A stretch of DNA of 64,000 nt from CBDDKU01 sp965230375 (GCA_965230375.1 CBDDKU010000026.1:238743-302742); one strand, 5' to 3'; shown: positions 6,870 to 17,692, counted from the stretch's first letter. The notes: generated from the letters alone by a model not told the origin. Program-made: numbers and translations.

Positions 6870-9869
6870 ATGAAAAAGTTACAACTATCTCTAGCCATTC
6901 TTTTTGGGCTTTCAACAAGTATTGCTTTCGCTCAGACTGTTCAAGAATACGCCATTTCGGATGGAGGTGTACAAAACTCTGATAACTGTCAAGAGTATTT
7001 CGTTCTCACTGATAGTAATGCAGACAATGGAGACTATGATGAGAATGAAAATTACGAGATCACTCTTTGTCTAACTGATATTGAGATGAGTTCTGCGCAA
7101 GTTGCCATCCTCCCAACCGATCCTGCAACTGGATCTGTATGGGATGTTGATGACAACAGCTCACTCTTTATTTACGAAGGGACAGGGACAGCTGGAACGC
7201 TCCTCGGTGAATTCAATTCAGTTTCAGATCCCGAAGGTGTCTTCTTTACGACTAATGCAAGCTGCTTAACCTTTGTATTTATATCAGGAGCTGGAAGCTC
7301 AGGAGCTGGGTTTGTTGCAGAAATAAAATGTGTAGAACCTAGACAGCCATTCGACTTAACTGTTGTTCCTCAACTACCACAGGAATGGTCTACTGAAGAT
7401 TTCGAAGGGATTCCCGATGAAGCTTTCGTTTTAACCATTTGTTATGGCGACACAGTGAGGTTTAATTCAATTCTTGACTTCCCACTGTCGGATGCAACAG
7501 GAAACGGCTACGAACAATCATTAGAAACTACGACAATTACATATTCTTGGGGCGACAACTCAAGTGATAGTGGCCTTGGACTGGATGAAGGTATACATGC
7601 CTACGAACCTGAAGGCGGGTTTTATGTAATTGTTTCAGCAGAGGACGAAATGGGACAAATTGAAACTGTCGAAATCTATGTTCTAGTCTCTCCTCGACCA
7701 GACTTTTCAGGTTTCTTGTTTGATGACATCCTTTGTCTTGGCGATACGACTCGTATTACTGGAGGAATCTTAGATCAGGACACGGTTGGAGTTGGACCTT
7801 CTTCAGGTATCGTAAATCTATTTTTTGAATTCAATGATTCACTTGCACTTCCTGATGGAAGCGGAGTTTTATATAGTACAACAGTTGATGTCTTTGGATA
7901 TTCAGGTTCACCAACTCTTCAGGATCTAGATGATCTGGAGTCAATTTGTTTGAATATGGAGCACTCTTATCTGGGTGACCTTGAAGCTTGGATCACCTGT
8001 CCTGATGGAAGTACAAGTCTCTTGTTTGACGGATTTGGTGGTACAGGACAGTATCCAAACGGTGAGACTGGATTCGGAGGTGGTAATACCTTTTTAGGTG
8101 ATCCAGTTGACAATGATGGCACACCAGATGTTCAGGGAGCTGGATTTGACTATTGCTTTTCTTCTTCTTTTGCAGATTTAGGTACTATGGCTGATGAGCA
8201 TGCTGCAGGAAATACCACCCCTGTAACTACTGGAAACGCTATGGTGGAAGGTGTTTATCTCCCTTCGGAAGGAGAAGGTTTCGAAAACTTAATCGGTTGT
8301 CCGCTTAATGGACCTTGGACGCTATCTATTGCTGACAATATTGGGTCTGATAATGGGTTTATCTTCGGATGGAACATCACTTTCGCAGATGAGTTTGCGA
8401 GAGATACCATCAAATACTCTCCTGATATTGTTGATGCCTACTGGCTCGACAATTCAGACATCATTGCAAACAACGACACGATTATTACAGTCCTGCCGAG
8501 TTCTCCTGGAAACAACTCTTTCACATTCATAGCTGAAGATAGTTTTGGGTGTTTGCATGACACGACTTTTGTTGTTTTCGTTCGCCCGGAAGTTCAAATC
8601 AACAATGCGATAGCTTGTGATTTGACACATACCCTGACTCCTGTAAATGACGCGGATGGCGGCGTATGGGAAGTACTTAGCACACCAAGCGAAAACTCGA
8701 CTGTTTCATTTAACCCAACAGGAAACGGTGCAGATACGGAAATCACGGTGAATGAATACGGCCTCTACACATTTGAGATCACAGAGAACTCGGAGTGTGC
8801 CTACACTGATCAAGCTGTGATTGACTTTAGGCCGGATCCACAAGTGGCGCCGCTCATTTCTGACACGACACTATGTAGCGGTGCTGAAATTGTACTCGAT
8901 GCAGGACCACAATTGCCGAACTCAGACAATTTTAGTGTGATCTGGACGAGGAATGGAAATCAAGTCGCCAATGGAGTTTACAGTTACACTGCCGATGAAA
9001 CAGGCCTCTACGTTGTAGAAATAGCTGGTGTATGCGGAACTGCAAGCGACACTACCGATGTGACATCGATCAACATCGTTATGGAAGGAAACACCATTTG
9101 TGGAAAACAAACCTTTGGATCTGTAAATGTGACACCCGACGGAACTGGTGTTTGGTCTGCTGAATCTGAGGACATTTCCTTTTCGAATGCAAACCTACAG
9201 AGCACGCAAATATCATCTCAAAACTTCGGCCTGTACAATATAACCTATACCGATAGCCGCTGTGTGAACGATGGCGAGACCCGCGAGTTTAGATTTGTTG
9301 ATCAACCCACAATTGTCATTCTTCCAGAGATGCCTGATTTTTGTGTGGACTCAGATAGCCTAATGTTAACAGCGACCATTACCGGTAGTGCGGTAGGAAC
9401 TGCAGTTACTTGGACAACTAACGGTATTCCAGAATTTGATCTTTCAAGTGATACAATTGTTTACCCACCAAATACCTTCCCGCCACTAGATGAGAATGTT
9501 GTAACAGCCACTGCTGATGACCCATTTGGAGTGTGCCCTCCGGGTACAGGAAGTATTTCATTCGAAGGAGATTGGTGTAACTACACCATTCCAAACGTCA
9601 TTACCATTAACGGTGATGGACGAAATGACTTCTTCCACATATTAGGACTCGAGTTTATTCGAGATGCTCGATTGAAAGTTTATGACCGCTGGGGAACACT
9701 AGTTTTCGAAAACAACGATTATGGACAATATCAATTGGTGCGCGGTGCTGAAGGCGGATGGGACCCTAAAGACAATGGAACGGGAACTTACTTTTATGAG
9801 TTGACCCTACCGACTATCTCAGAACAGGAGTCTGGATACGTTCAGGTTCTCGATGGAAGCGCTGACTAG
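6870..9869 (+). CDS. T9SS-exported multidomain surface protein with CHU_C sorting domain
   Basis: 999 residues. The order is: signal peptide (MKKLQLSLAILFGLSTSIAFAQ); an N-terminal beta-rich domain; a PKD-like segment at about 225-275 (YSWGDNSSDSG...HAYEPEGGFYVIV); and a proprotein-convertase P-like domain at about 325-510 (LESICLNMEHSYLGDLEAWI ... GPWTLSIADN). Further Ig/PKD-like beta domains follow, then the gliding-motility-associated C-terminal domain at about 905-990 (NVITINGDGRNDFF ... RLKVYDRWGTLVFEN). That domain directs passage through the type IX secretion system and surface attachment. It probably shares an operon with the small secreted protein upstream and is followed by a strong hairpin. 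The substrate or adhesion partner is unknown. Confidence 0.88.
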   Translation: MKKLQLSLAILFGLSTSIAFAQTVQEYAISDGGVQNSDNCQEYFVLTDSNADNGDYDENENYEITLCLTDIEMSSAQVAILPTDPATGSVWDVDDNSSLFIYEGTGTAGTLLGEFNSVSDPEGVFFTTNASCLTFVFISGAGSSGAGFVAEIKCVEPRQPFDLTVVPQLPQEWSTEDFEGIPDEAFVLTICYGDTVRFNSILDFPLSDATGNGYEQSLETTTITYSWGDNSSDSGLGLDEGIHAYEPEGGFYVIVSAEDEMGQIETVEIYVLVSPRPDFSGFLFDDILCLGDTTRITGGILDQDTVGVGPSSGIVNLFFEFNDSLALPDGSGVLYSTTVDVFGYSGSPTLQDLDDLESICLNMEHSYLGDLEAWITCPDGSTSLLFDGFGGTGQYPNGETGFGGGNTFLGDPVDNDGTPDVQGAGFDYCFSSSFADLGTMADEHAAGNTTPVTTGNAMVEGVYLPSEGEGFENLIGCPLNGPWTLSIADNIGSDNGFIFGWNITFADEFARDTIKYSPDIVDAYWLDNSDIIANNDTIITVLPSSPGNNSFTFIAEDSFGCLHDTTFVVFVRPEVQINNAIACDLTHTLTPVNDADGGVWEVLSTPSENSTVSFNPTGNGADTEITVNEYGLYTFEITENSECAYTDQAVIDFRPDPQVAPLISDTTLCSGAEIVLDAGPQLPNSDNFSVIWTRNGNQVANGVYSYTADETGLYVVEIAGVCGTASDTTDVTSINIVMEGNTICGKQTFGSVNVTPDGTGVWSAESEDISFSNANLQSTQISSQNFGLYNITYTDSRCVNDGETREFRFVDQPTIVILPEMPDFCVDSDSLMLTATITGSAVGTAVTWTTNGIPEFDLSSDTIVYPPNTFPPLDENVVTATADDPFGVCPPGTGSISFEGDWCNYTIPNVITINGDGRNDFFHILGLEFIRDARLKVYDRWGTLVFENNDYGQYQLVRGAEGGWDPKDNGTGTYFYELTLPTISEQESGYVQVLDGSAD

Positions 9870-9895
9870 TCTTTTTGAGATTTAAAATTAAGTTC

Positions 9896-9924
9896 AAGCC
9901 CGAGAATAGGATTCTCGGGCTTGT
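9896..9924 (+). terminator. Hairpin terminator after T9SS cargo gene
   Basis: A 12-bp perfect stem (9896-9907 with 9911-9922, arms AAGCCCGAGAAT and ATTCTCGGGCTT) and a 3-nt loop, 27 bp after the stop codon. The downstream T-tract is poor (TTGTCATTTA), so termination may be partial. Confidence 0.7.
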
Positions 9925-9954
9925 CATTTATATTAGCCCCTTAATTTCTTTTTT

Positions 9955-10911
9955 GTGAAAGTTACCGAGCACCTCAAAAAAAGCGACAAGACGCTTTTCT
10001 CTTTTGAAATCCTTCCCCCGCTTAAAGGGAAGGGAATTGAAGCCATTTTTGAAGGTATAGATCCGTTGATGGAATTTAACCCTCCATTCATCAATGTAAC
10101 CTATCACAGAGAAGAGTACATCTACAAGAAGTTTCCAAATGACCTACTTCGAAAGGTCAGTATTCGCAAAAGACCTGGAACTGTTGGAATCTGTGCGGCT
10201 ATCATCAATAAGTACAATATCGATGCGATTCCTCATTTGATTTGCGGTGGATTCTCGGTTGAGGAGACTGAAAATGCGCTGATTGACCTACAATTCCTGG
10301 GCATCGACAACGTGTTGGCACTGAGAGGAGACCCCATCAAGACTGAATCTACTTTCGTAGCTGAACCAAACGGGCATAGCTATGCGGTAGATCTCATTGG
10401 GCAGATCAACAATATGAACAGTGGGAAATACCTCTATGATGAAGTAGAGAATTCTCAGAAAACTGATTTCTGTATCGGTACAGCGGGATACCCCGAGAAG
10501 CACTACGAGTCGATGAACATGAAAACGGATCTACACTACCTTAAGAAGAAGGTGGAAGCAGGTGCCGAATACATTACCACCCAGATGTTTTTCGACAACC
10601 AGAAGTACTACGACTTTGTAGATCAGTGTCGCAAAATGGATATCAATGTTCCTATTCTACCGGGAATCAAACCAATCACGAATTTGAGACACATTGCTTT
10701 CTTACCTAAAACATTCTACATAGACCTTCCAGACCAACTGGCCGACAAGCTTATGAGCTGTAAAACCAACGCTGATGTTAAGAAAGTTGGGATTGAATGG
10801 GCCATCAAGCAAAGTCAAGATCTGATTGAGAATGGTGTGCCTGGAATTCACTACTACACGATGGGTAAATCGGAAGCCGTAAAGGAAATCGCTACGAACG
10901 TTTTTAAGTAA
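9955..10911 (+). CDS. metF: 5,10-methylenetetrahydrofolate reductase
   Basis: Reduces 5,10-methylene-THF to 5-methyl-THF using NAD(P)H and FAD, supplying methyl groups for methionine synthesis. 318 residues, the usual bacterial size. It starts at a GTG (9955); the opening KTLFSFEILPPLKGKGIEAIF is the conserved family N-terminus, so this start is preferred although no ATG is available. Family landmarks are NVTYHREEYI, ALRGDP at about 123-128, FCIGTAGYPEKH (about 171-182), YITTQMFFDNQKYYDFV and PGIKPITN. It is convergent with ribE, with only 3 bp between the stop codons and no terminator between them. Confidence 0.95.
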   Translation: MKVTEHLKKSDKTLFSFEILPPLKGKGIEAIFEGIDPLMEFNPPFINVTYHREEYIYKKFPNDLLRKVSIRKRPGTVGICAAIINKYNIDAIPHLICGGFSVEETENALIDLQFLGIDNVLALRGDPIKTESTFVAEPNGHSYAVDLIGQINNMNSGKYLYDEVENSQKTDFCIGTAGYPEKHYESMNMKTDLHYLKKKVEAGAEYITTQMFFDNQKYYDFVDQCRKMDINVPILPGIKPITNLRHIAFLPKTFYIDLPDQLADKLMSCKTNADVKKVGIEWAIKQSQDLIENGVPGIHYYTMGKSEAVKEIATNVFK

Positions 10912-10914
10912 TTC

Positions 10915-11502
10915 CTAGCGACGGCTTAACAACTCGGCTACGTACTTTCCAATAATATCGAATTCGATATTCACCTTATCACCAGGCTTCACCTGGTTAA
11001 GATTAGTATGCTCGTAAGTGTAGGGAATTATTGCTACCGAGAACCCTGTTGGTGAACTATCGACAACAGTAAGGCTTATTCCATTGATTGTCACAGACCC
11101 TTTCTTCACGGTTAGATTTGATTCTGACTCTGGATGCTTGAAGAAAAAACGCCAGCTGCCATCTTCCAGCTTTATATCTTCACATTCGGCAACCGTATCC
11201 ACATGGCCTTGCACGATGTGTCCATCATAGCGACCATTGGCAATCATGCAGCGCTCTAAGTTCACCTGCCGTCCAGGTTTCCACGTGGAAAGATTCGTCA
11301 CATTTAGTGATTCTTTAATAGCTGTGACGCGATGCAAGCCAGATTCAAGATGCACTACAGTTAAACAAACACCGTCATGTGCTACACTCTGATCAATTTT
11401 CAGCTCATCGCTGATATCCGACGCGATATCAAAATGAATATTACTTCCTTCTTCTTTCAAGGAAACAATCTCGCCTTGAGTTTCAATGATTCCAGTAAAC
11501 AT
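10915..11502 (-). CDS. ribE: Riboflavin synthase alpha chain
   Basis: Dismutates two 6,7-dimethyl-8-ribityllumazine molecules to riboflavin. 195 residues from the ATG at 11502, where the invariant MFTGIIETQGEI begins. An upstream in-frame start at 11523 would overlap the preceding gene and lies outside the family N-terminus. The two tandem lumazine-binding barrels are visible: MFTGIIE...HDGVCLTVV in the first half, and YDGHIVQGHVD...ITINGISLTVVD in the second. The upstream T9SS cargo gene stops 1 bp before this start on the same strand, so the two are translationally close despite unrelated functions. Confidence 0.95.
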   Translation of the reverse strand: MFTGIIETQGEIVSLKEEGSNIHFDIASDISDELKIDQSVAHDGVCLTVVHLESGLHRVTAIKESLNVTNLSTWKPGRQVNLERCMIANGRYDGHIVQGHVDTVAECEDIKLEDGSWRFFFKHPESESNLTVKKGSVTINGISLTVVDSSPTGFSVAIIPYTYEHTNLNQVKPGDKVNIEFDIIGKYVAELLSRR

Positions 11503-11503
11503 A

Positions 11504-14168
11504 TTAATCAGTTGGGTTACCACCTTCTACAATCACAGTGACGTAGCCTGTGAGCTGAACGGGATCAATGCCAGACAAGCGAATTGAATTGACCGTACAA
11601 GTGTAAAAGTATACACCATCGGTTACGAGTTCCCCAGTCTCCTTATTGCGACCATCCCACAAAATGTCGGGATCCGTAGTTTGAAAAACTATACTTCCCC
11701 ATCTATTCATGATGGTCAACTCTATCGATTCAATAGAGCGGTAAGGGAAAGGGATGAAAAAATCGTTGCGTCCATCACCGTTTGGAGTGATTACATTGGG
11801 TAGAACATAATGTGGACAATTGTCAAAACAAACTACATTACTCAATTCACTCTCATTTTGAACGAACTCACCATCGGGCCATGCATTCAAGGAATCAAGG
11901 GCGGTAACCGCATAGCAACCAGCAATTGAGTTCTCGTAGATGAAATCAATGATTGTACTTTGATCTCCAACCAAGGTCTCGATTAGCTCAAGCTCATCAT
12001 TATCAGACGGAGCGTAATACAAATTGTATTCCGTCACATCATCGGTCTCAGGGCAAGTTATATTCGGGTTTGTCCATTCCAAATCAACCGTAAACAGCTC
12101 ACAGTCACCATCGCCCATGAGTTCTGGTGGACAGGGTGGAGTGCGGTCATAAGGCATAGAACAAATTTGTTGTGAAAAATTTATCAGGGTATCATTCTCC
12201 AAATCAGTTCCGTACGAGCCATAACTGATCACGTAATAACAATATTCTACTCCATTGCTGAGTGAAGTATCGCGAAAGCTCGGCTCTACAGCCGAATCGT
12301 AAAGTGAGAAATCCGACTCACCAGGAGCCCTTCGGTAAATATCATATCGGAAATTAACCCAGGGGATTTCTTCCTCCCATTCCAGTAGGACTTCATTATC
12401 GTTCGGGGTATCTACCAAGAATAGCGATGAAGCTCGGTTTGAAGTGCTCACCAATTGCCCATTGCTATAAAGTTCAACAGCGTAGGTATTTGATTGGGGA
12501 CTCCGTATCCAATCCGTCCACTATGCGATCTGTTTCAAGATCATCAAAATCTGGAACGGTAGCTGATTCATAAATCAACTGATCTGGAGCATCAAACCCG
12601 TCTCCTTGATAGAGTTTGTATTGGTAAGGTCCAGAGAAAAAGTTTAAGTCGATTTCTTCAGGGCTTCTCCAACGCAGTGTGTCCACTCCGCCGGTCTCGC
12701 TTGTAATACCAACACTATTCTTTTTCATGATGGGAATCACGAACCCCACTTCAGCGCAGGCTTCATTGCTGGCATAACTCTCAGCACCATCTGCAAAGTA
12801 TGCGATCACCATATAGCACACGTCCCTTCCGAAGAAAATCTCGACATCGGTGTATGAAGTATTATTAACCCCGCTTATGTCAGCGATAAACTCATACCCC
12901 GTGTATTCAGGGACTCCCGTTTCACAAAAGCTCGGAAAAAAACCGAACGGGTCCAAGCGTCGATACACCTTATACCCAACTGCATTTGTGCAGATAGAAG
13001 GTTCCCAGTTGAGATCAATAGACACATTATTGGGTTCGGCAGTCAGGTTTTCAGGAGCTGGAGCAATTACCGTGACATTAAAAATTTCTATATCGACTAG
13101 AGAGACCCCGTTGCCATTGTCCTCTGCTTGAATTACTGCTTGGTAAGGGTCCAAACGTACATGATCACAATCGGTATTCCACACGAACTCGGCATCTACA
13201 GGCGGGCTCTGCCCAGTTTGGTCTATTTCTGCAAAGGGCTCAATCAAAGCGAATGGCGCTCCGTAACCTGTGATCTCGATATTATCATCATCCGGATCAT
13301 CAGCTGTAATTGGTACAACCAGGGTTTGCCCTGCTTCCACACAAGTATCGGGAATAGCTGCCAATTCTGGGGGCAGGTTGTCGCAATCTCGCACAGTGAT
13401 TTGCATATCCCTGATCACAGTTCCTACGAGCAAACCATTTCTCCACTCTTCTGTGATAAATGCGAGATTGTATTCACCTATTCTTTGAGGTGAGTCCCAA
13501 ATCACTGTTCCGTTGTTCAGGTCAATAGACAATTCCATGTTCGGGTTTGGTGGATCAGTGGCCGTCGGTTCTACCTCATTGGGATATTCATAAAACCCTA
13601 AAGGGAATTGCTCACAATTATCGCCACTACTCGGGATCAGCTTAAATGCCAAACTATCCCCGTCTTCATCTACCGCTCCAATATTAAATATCCACGGTTG
13701 CCAAATACATGCATCCTGAAGGTCTGAATTGGTAAAGAATACCGAATTGTTTGCTTGGAAAGCTGCACCGATTTTTAGGACGGTTTGAATAGAAAACAAA
13801 ACATCTACAGACCCACCGTTATTGATATTCAGGATGTCAGCTACACGGTTGGGGTCTACAATACAAATCTCGTATTCACCTGAGCCTGGATATGTGTGGT
13901 TCTTGATATAGACATTCTTCTGAGAGTCATTGCCAAGAGGTATGATCTCTGCCCGCTCAAGACTATCTGCAGGGCTACTATCACCCCAATCTATTGGCAG
14001 CCAGGGTCGATCGGCTAGCGAACTTGTTTTTGTGTAGGTGTAGACAATGAATTGATAAGTGTTTCCAGACACGTGTCTATATGTAATTTCTCCAGCCCTG
14101 TTGTGGGTTGCGAAAGCTGCGGAAGCAACTAGAGAAAACAGAATAATCAACGTGAAATATCTCTTCAA
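11504..14168 (-). CDS. T9SS-exported fibronectin-III-like protein with CHU_C domain (one frameshift)
   Basis: Read as one gene with an apparent 1-bp insertion in the G4 run at 12496-12499 (C4 on the coding strand). Removing one base joins the two halves as ...DTESQSNTYAVELYSNGQ..., giving about 887 residues. The order is: signal peptide (MKRYFTLIILFSLVASAAFA); an N-terminal beta-rich domain beginning THNRAGEITYRH, common in these cargo proteins; cadherin/PKD-like segments; at least three fibronectin-III-like modules (for example PENLTAEPNNVSIDLNWEPS and NEVLLEWEEEIPW); and a C-terminal sorting domain (NVITPNGDGRNDFF ... IMNRWGSIVFQT). The role is presumably surface adhesion or motility. Without the correction it would lack its sorting domain. 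Confidence 0.82.
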
Positions 14169-14299
14169 AGTCCTGATCGATTAGAATGTATAAAGTACGG
14201 AATTTTAGGCTTTTAAACGATTCAAGCCTTTTCATTATTGCAAGATTCATGCCCCTATGACTTGTTAAAGTGCACATGTGAATGCAAGATTTAAAAACT

Positions 14300-14307
14300 T
14301 ATTTTTG
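14300..14307 (+). promoter_or_regulatory. -7 box of pepA promoter
   Basis: TATTTTTG matches TAnnTTTG exactly and lies 20 bp before the ATG at 14328. It overlaps the alternative GTG start at 14307, arguing that the GTG is not used. Confidence 0.5.
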
Positions 14308-14327
14308 TGGCTTATTCACATTTATCT

Positions 14328-15754
14328 ATGATCATATCCAACCTGAGTAATGACTTATCTAAGTCAAAGTCTGCACATATATTTATCACAAACGAGTTAA
14401 ACAACGAATCAATTGATGGTGTTCTCTCACCTGAGCAAGTCAACACTTTAAATACCGAGACAGAGAAATGGCAATCATTTAAGTATTGTACGCTAAACGA
14501 TGAGCTGTTTATCCGAGTTCCGCTTCCCAAAGACGAAAATCCAGCCGCACCTGGGTTGAGAAAGGTGGGTGCCGAGATTTGGTCAATGCTCAGCTCGTTG
14601 GGCCTTACAGCTGCTATAGTCACTGCAGAAAATGAAGCCCATGAGCTCGCACTTGCTGAAGGCTTGGTTTCGAGAAACTACAGATTTGAAGTTTACAAGA
14701 AGGAACAAAACGACTACAGCCTGGAAAGCGTTTTCGTTTCAAGCGCCAGCCCTGAGTCTGTGTCTCATTTAAATGCCCGATTGGAAGGAACTTTCTTTGC
14801 CCGCGATCTGGTAAATGAACCGGCGAATATTCTGACGGCAACAGAAAATGGCTAACCGAATTGCGGATGCAGGAAAGAAGGTCGGCTTTGAAGTAGAAAT
14901 CCTAGGAAGACAAAAAATTGAAGCCCTGAAGATGGGTGGACTACTCGCCGTCAATCAAGGTTCAGTGCAAGACCCTTCATTCACAATCATGGAGTACAAA
15001 CCCAAAAATGCACGAAACAAACAACCCATCGCCATGATTGGAAAAGGGATCGTGTACGACACCGGTGGATTGAGCTTGAAGCCAACGCCAAACTCTATGG
15101 ATGTCATGAAATGCGATATGGGTGGTGCAGCCGCGATTATTGGTGCCATATACGCTTGTGCTAAAGCTGAACTACCCGTTCACGTCGTTGGGCTTATCCC
15201 CGCAACTGACAATCAGCCTGGGCCTAATGCCTACCAACCCGGGGATGTGATCACGATGTATGATGGTACCACGGTAGAAGTGATGAACACTGACGCTGAA
15301 GGAAGATTGGCCATGGCTGATGCATTGACTTATGCCAAGAAATACAAGCCTGAGCTTGGGCCTGGATGCCGCGACACTCACCGGTGCAGCCATGCGCGCA
15401 CTTGGCTTTGCCAGCGCTGCAACTATGGGCACCACTGACTACAATGTCATGAACGCATTTAAAGCAGCTGGTGAAGAAAGTGGAGATCGCGTTGTAGAGC
15501 TTCCGATGCTGGAAGACTATGCGTCGGAATTGAAGAGCGACATTGCAGATATGAAAAATCTCGGCGCTTCACCATTTGCAGGAGCACAAGTAGCCGGAAT
15601 CTTCCTCAAGCATTTTGTCGACTACCCCTGGATCCACACTGACATCGCCGGACCTGCATTCCTGCCTTCTGTGCAAGGACATCTCCCAAAAGGCGGAACC
15701 GGTTTCGGGGTTGGCCTTTTCTTTGAATTTCTAAAGGCGTATAAAAATGCATAG
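14328..15754 (+). CDS. pepA: Leucyl aminopeptidase, M17 family (two frameshifts)
   Basis: Cytosolic metallo-aminopeptidase that removes N-terminal residues from peptides. The gene lies in three frames. A 1-bp insertion in A4 at 14845-14848 and another in G3 at 15358-15360 account for both breaks. Correcting them restores ...LTATEMANRIADAGKK... and ...KPELGLDAATLTGAAMRALG..., both family-conserved, for about 474 residues. Catalytic M17 motifs are intact: IGKGIVYDTGGLSLKP (metal-binding Lys and Asp) and NTDAEGRLAMADAL (metal-binding Asp/Glu and catalytic Arg). It overlaps pdxA by 8 bp, indicating one operon. Two clean insertions with full conservation elsewhere suggest sequence error, not decay. 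Confidence 0.9.
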
Positions 15755-16790
15755 AAGTAAAATCAAGGTAGGGATCACACTCGGCGACATGAACGGAATT
15801 GGTCCAGAGACCATTCTCAAAGCTCTTTCTGACAATCGCCTCTTTCAATCGATGACACCTGTAGTTTATGGGTCTAATCGAATCATGAATTTCTACAAGA
15901 AGGAATTGGGGATAGATATTACTTTCCAAGGAATTCAAGACGCTGATAATGCGGTTGCTAAAAAGGCAAACCTCATATCAATCACCAAGGATGAGATAAA
16001 GGTGGAGCCTGGAAAGGTCACAAACGAAGCGGGCCAGCTGGCCTTCAAGTCTTTAGAAATGGCCGTAAGCGATCTGGCTAGCAATAAAATTGATGTGTTG
16101 GTGACGTCACCGATCAATAAGAAGAACATCCAGAGCGATAAATTCACTTTCCCAGGTCACACAGAATATCTGGCGAAATATAGCAATGTCTCAGACGCCC
16201 TGATGCTCATGTGCACCGAAGGACTTCGGGTTGGAGTAGTTACCGGACACCTTCCATTAAAAGAAGTAGGAAAGGCAATAACGAAGGAATTGATCTTGTC
16301 TAAACTCAAATCAGTCGATCAAACCTTGCGTATGGACTTCAGCATTCCAAAACCCAAAATTGCCGTGCTCGGGCTAAACCCGCATGCAGGCGACGATGGT
16401 TTGTTGGGTGATGAAGAAAAAGAAACGATTGTTCCCGCAATTCAAGAAGCGCGAAATCAAGATATTTTTGCCATCGGACCTTTTCCGGCAGATGGGTTTT
16501 TTGCATCGAAGAACATGCACCAATTTGATGCCGTTTTGGCGATGTACCACGATCAAGGTCTGATACCGTTTAAGTCTATTGCTGGTGATTACGGGGTGAA
16601 TTTCACAGCAGGTCTACCCATTGTGCGAACATCTCCCGCCCATGGCACAGCTTATGACATTGCTGGCAAGGGACTTGCCTCAGCCAACAGCCTTCGCCAA
16701 GCCATTTACATGGCCATTGATATTTACAATGAGCGTATGCAAAATAGAGCTCTGACAGCAAATGCTTTACAGGTCAAGCAAAAAGATTAA
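15747..16790 (+). CDS. pdxA: 4-hydroxythreonine-4-phosphate dehydrogenase
   Basis: Oxidises 4-phosphohydroxy-threonine in the DXP-dependent pathway to pyridoxal phosphate. 347 residues. Family landmarks are GITLGDMNGIGPE at the N-terminus, TSPINKKNI, the metal/substrate histidine in FPGHTEYLA (about 137-145), GLNPHAGDDGLLGDEE (about 209-224), and MYHDQGLIPFK followed by RTSPAHGTAYDIAGKG. Three metal-binding histidines expected for the family can be assigned to these motifs. Its start overlaps the end of pepA by 8 bp. dxs, which makes the other precursor (DXP), lies about 4 kb away on the opposite strand. Confidence 0.96.
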   Translation: MHRSKIKVGITLGDMNGIGPETILKALSDNRLFQSMTPVVYGSNRIMNFYKKELGIDITFQGIQDADNAVAKKANLISITKDEIKVEPGKVTNEAGQLAFKSLEMAVSDLASNKIDVLVTSPINKKNIQSDKFTFPGHTEYLAKYSNVSDALMLMCTEGLRVGVVTGHLPLKEVGKAITKELILSKLKSVDQTLRMDFSIPKPKIAVLGLNPHAGDDGLLGDEEKETIVPAIQEARNQDIFAIGPFPADGFFASKNMHQFDAVLAMYHDQGLIPFKSIAGDYGVNFTAGLPIVRTSPAHGTAYDIAGKGLASANSLRQAIYMAIDIYNERMQNRALTANALQVKQKD

Positions 16791-16820
16791 AAAGGTCTTT
16801 TTCTGTTCTGATTTTTTATC

Positions 16821-16828
16821 TACATTTG
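16821..16828 (+). promoter_or_regulatory. -7 box of the DUF177-rpmF promoter
   Basis: TACATTTG matches TAnnTTTG, 25 bp before the ATG at 16854. A T-rich TTTTTCTG at about 16798-16805 is a plausible -33 region. It lies in the 63-bp gap after pdxA. Confidence 0.55.
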
Positions 16829-16853
16829 CCGTCCCATTAGCGGAAGGTTCAAA

Positions 16854-17345
16854 ATGAAAGAATTTGTAATTCCCTTTTTCGGACTGAAAACGGGTAAACA
16901 TGAGTTCAACTTCAAGATTGACCAAGCGTTCTTTGAAGCTTTTGAAAGCAATTTATTAGAGAAGCCAAACATCGATGTGGTGTTGGAATTAGAAGTAACT
17001 CCCAGCATGTTGGTTTTAAACTTCTCAGCTCGAGGCACAGCCGTCTTTCCTTGTGATCGATGCGGTGATGATTTTGAGCTACCTCTTGAGGCAAATGAAC
17101 GTGTAATTGTGAAGTTTGGAGATGAGACTTATGATCAGACTGATGAAATCATCATGTTAAGTCATGAGACTCACGAGATTGACGTATCCCAACGGATATA
17201 CGAAATGATCGTGTTGAGCATCCCAAACAAACGAGTTCACGAGTCTGAAGATGATTGCAATCAAGACGTCTTAGACGAACTTGATGACTATGAAGGCGAA
17301 GAAGAAACAGATCCTAGGTGGGACGCACTAAAAAAATTGAAGTAA
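16854..17345 (+). CDS. DUF177 (YceD-like) protein
   Basis: 163 residues, acidic, with the family's single CxxC knuckle (FPCDRCGDDFELPLE, about residues 65-79), which follows a beta-rich N-terminal half. The C-terminus is strongly acidic (DELDDYEGEEETDPRWDALKKL), as in other YceD proteins. It stands immediately before rpmF (12 bp), the near-universal arrangement for this family, which is linked to ribosome/23S rRNA metabolism. Identification rests on the CxxC motif, the length and the rpmF linkage. Confidence 0.88.
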   Translation: MKEFVIPFFGLKTGKHEFNFKIDQAFFEAFESNLLEKPNIDVVLELEVTPSMLVLNFSARGTAVFPCDRCGDDFELPLEANERVIVKFGDETYDQTDEIIMLSHETHEIDVSQRIYEMIVLSIPNKRVHESEDDCNQDVLDELDDYEGEEETDPRWDALKKLK

Positions 17346-17357
17346 AAAAATACGAAA

Positions 17358-17546
17358 ATGGCACATCCTAAGCGTAAAATATCGAAGCAAAGAAGAGATA
17401 AGCGTCGTACGCATTTCAAAATCTCTGGGCCTACTATTGCTACCGATCCTACTACAGGAGAAGCACACCTTTACCACAGAGCACATTGGTTTGAAGGGAA
17501 GCTTTACTACAAAGGGAAAGTGGTAGCCGAAAAGGACGCCGAATAA
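17358..17546 (+). CDS. rpmF: 50S ribosomal protein L32
   Basis: 62-residue large-subunit protein with the classic opening MAHPKRKISKQRRDKRRTHFK. The zinc-ribbon cysteines of many L32 proteins are missing: the corresponding stretch reads DPTTGEAHLYHRAHWFEGK. This is therefore the cysteine-free form, which does not need zinc. It is translated just after the DUF177 gene and ends 25 bp before a strong terminator, so fabH has its own transcript or depends on read-through. Confidence 0.96.
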   Translation: MAHPKRKISKQRRDKRRTHFKISGPTIATDPTTGEAHLYHRAHWFEGKLYYKGKVVAEKDAE

Positions 17547-17570
17547 ATATTTAGCTTTAAGCTACTTTAG

Positions 17571-17599
17571 AATCAGCCATTCGTGGCTGATTTTTTTTT
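17571..17599 (+). terminator. Rho-independent terminator after rpmF
   Basis: A 9-bp perfect stem (AATCAGCCA 17571-17579, TGGCTGATT 17584-17592) capped by a stable TTCG tetraloop. The stem ends in T residues that continue to 17599, a textbook terminator separating rpmF from fabH. Confidence 0.93.
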
Positions 17600-17692
17600 G
17601 GGGACTAAGTCCAGCAAAAACCTAGGCCCAAAGAGAAGTTTTCTAACTTAGCTGCTTCATCTTTAACCCAACTGCAGAAAAAGATCTGACTC

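Noticed and set aside
14328..15754. pepA as a pseudogene
   Set aside because: Both breaks are single-base insertions in homopolymers and all catalytic motifs are intact; sequence error is more likely.
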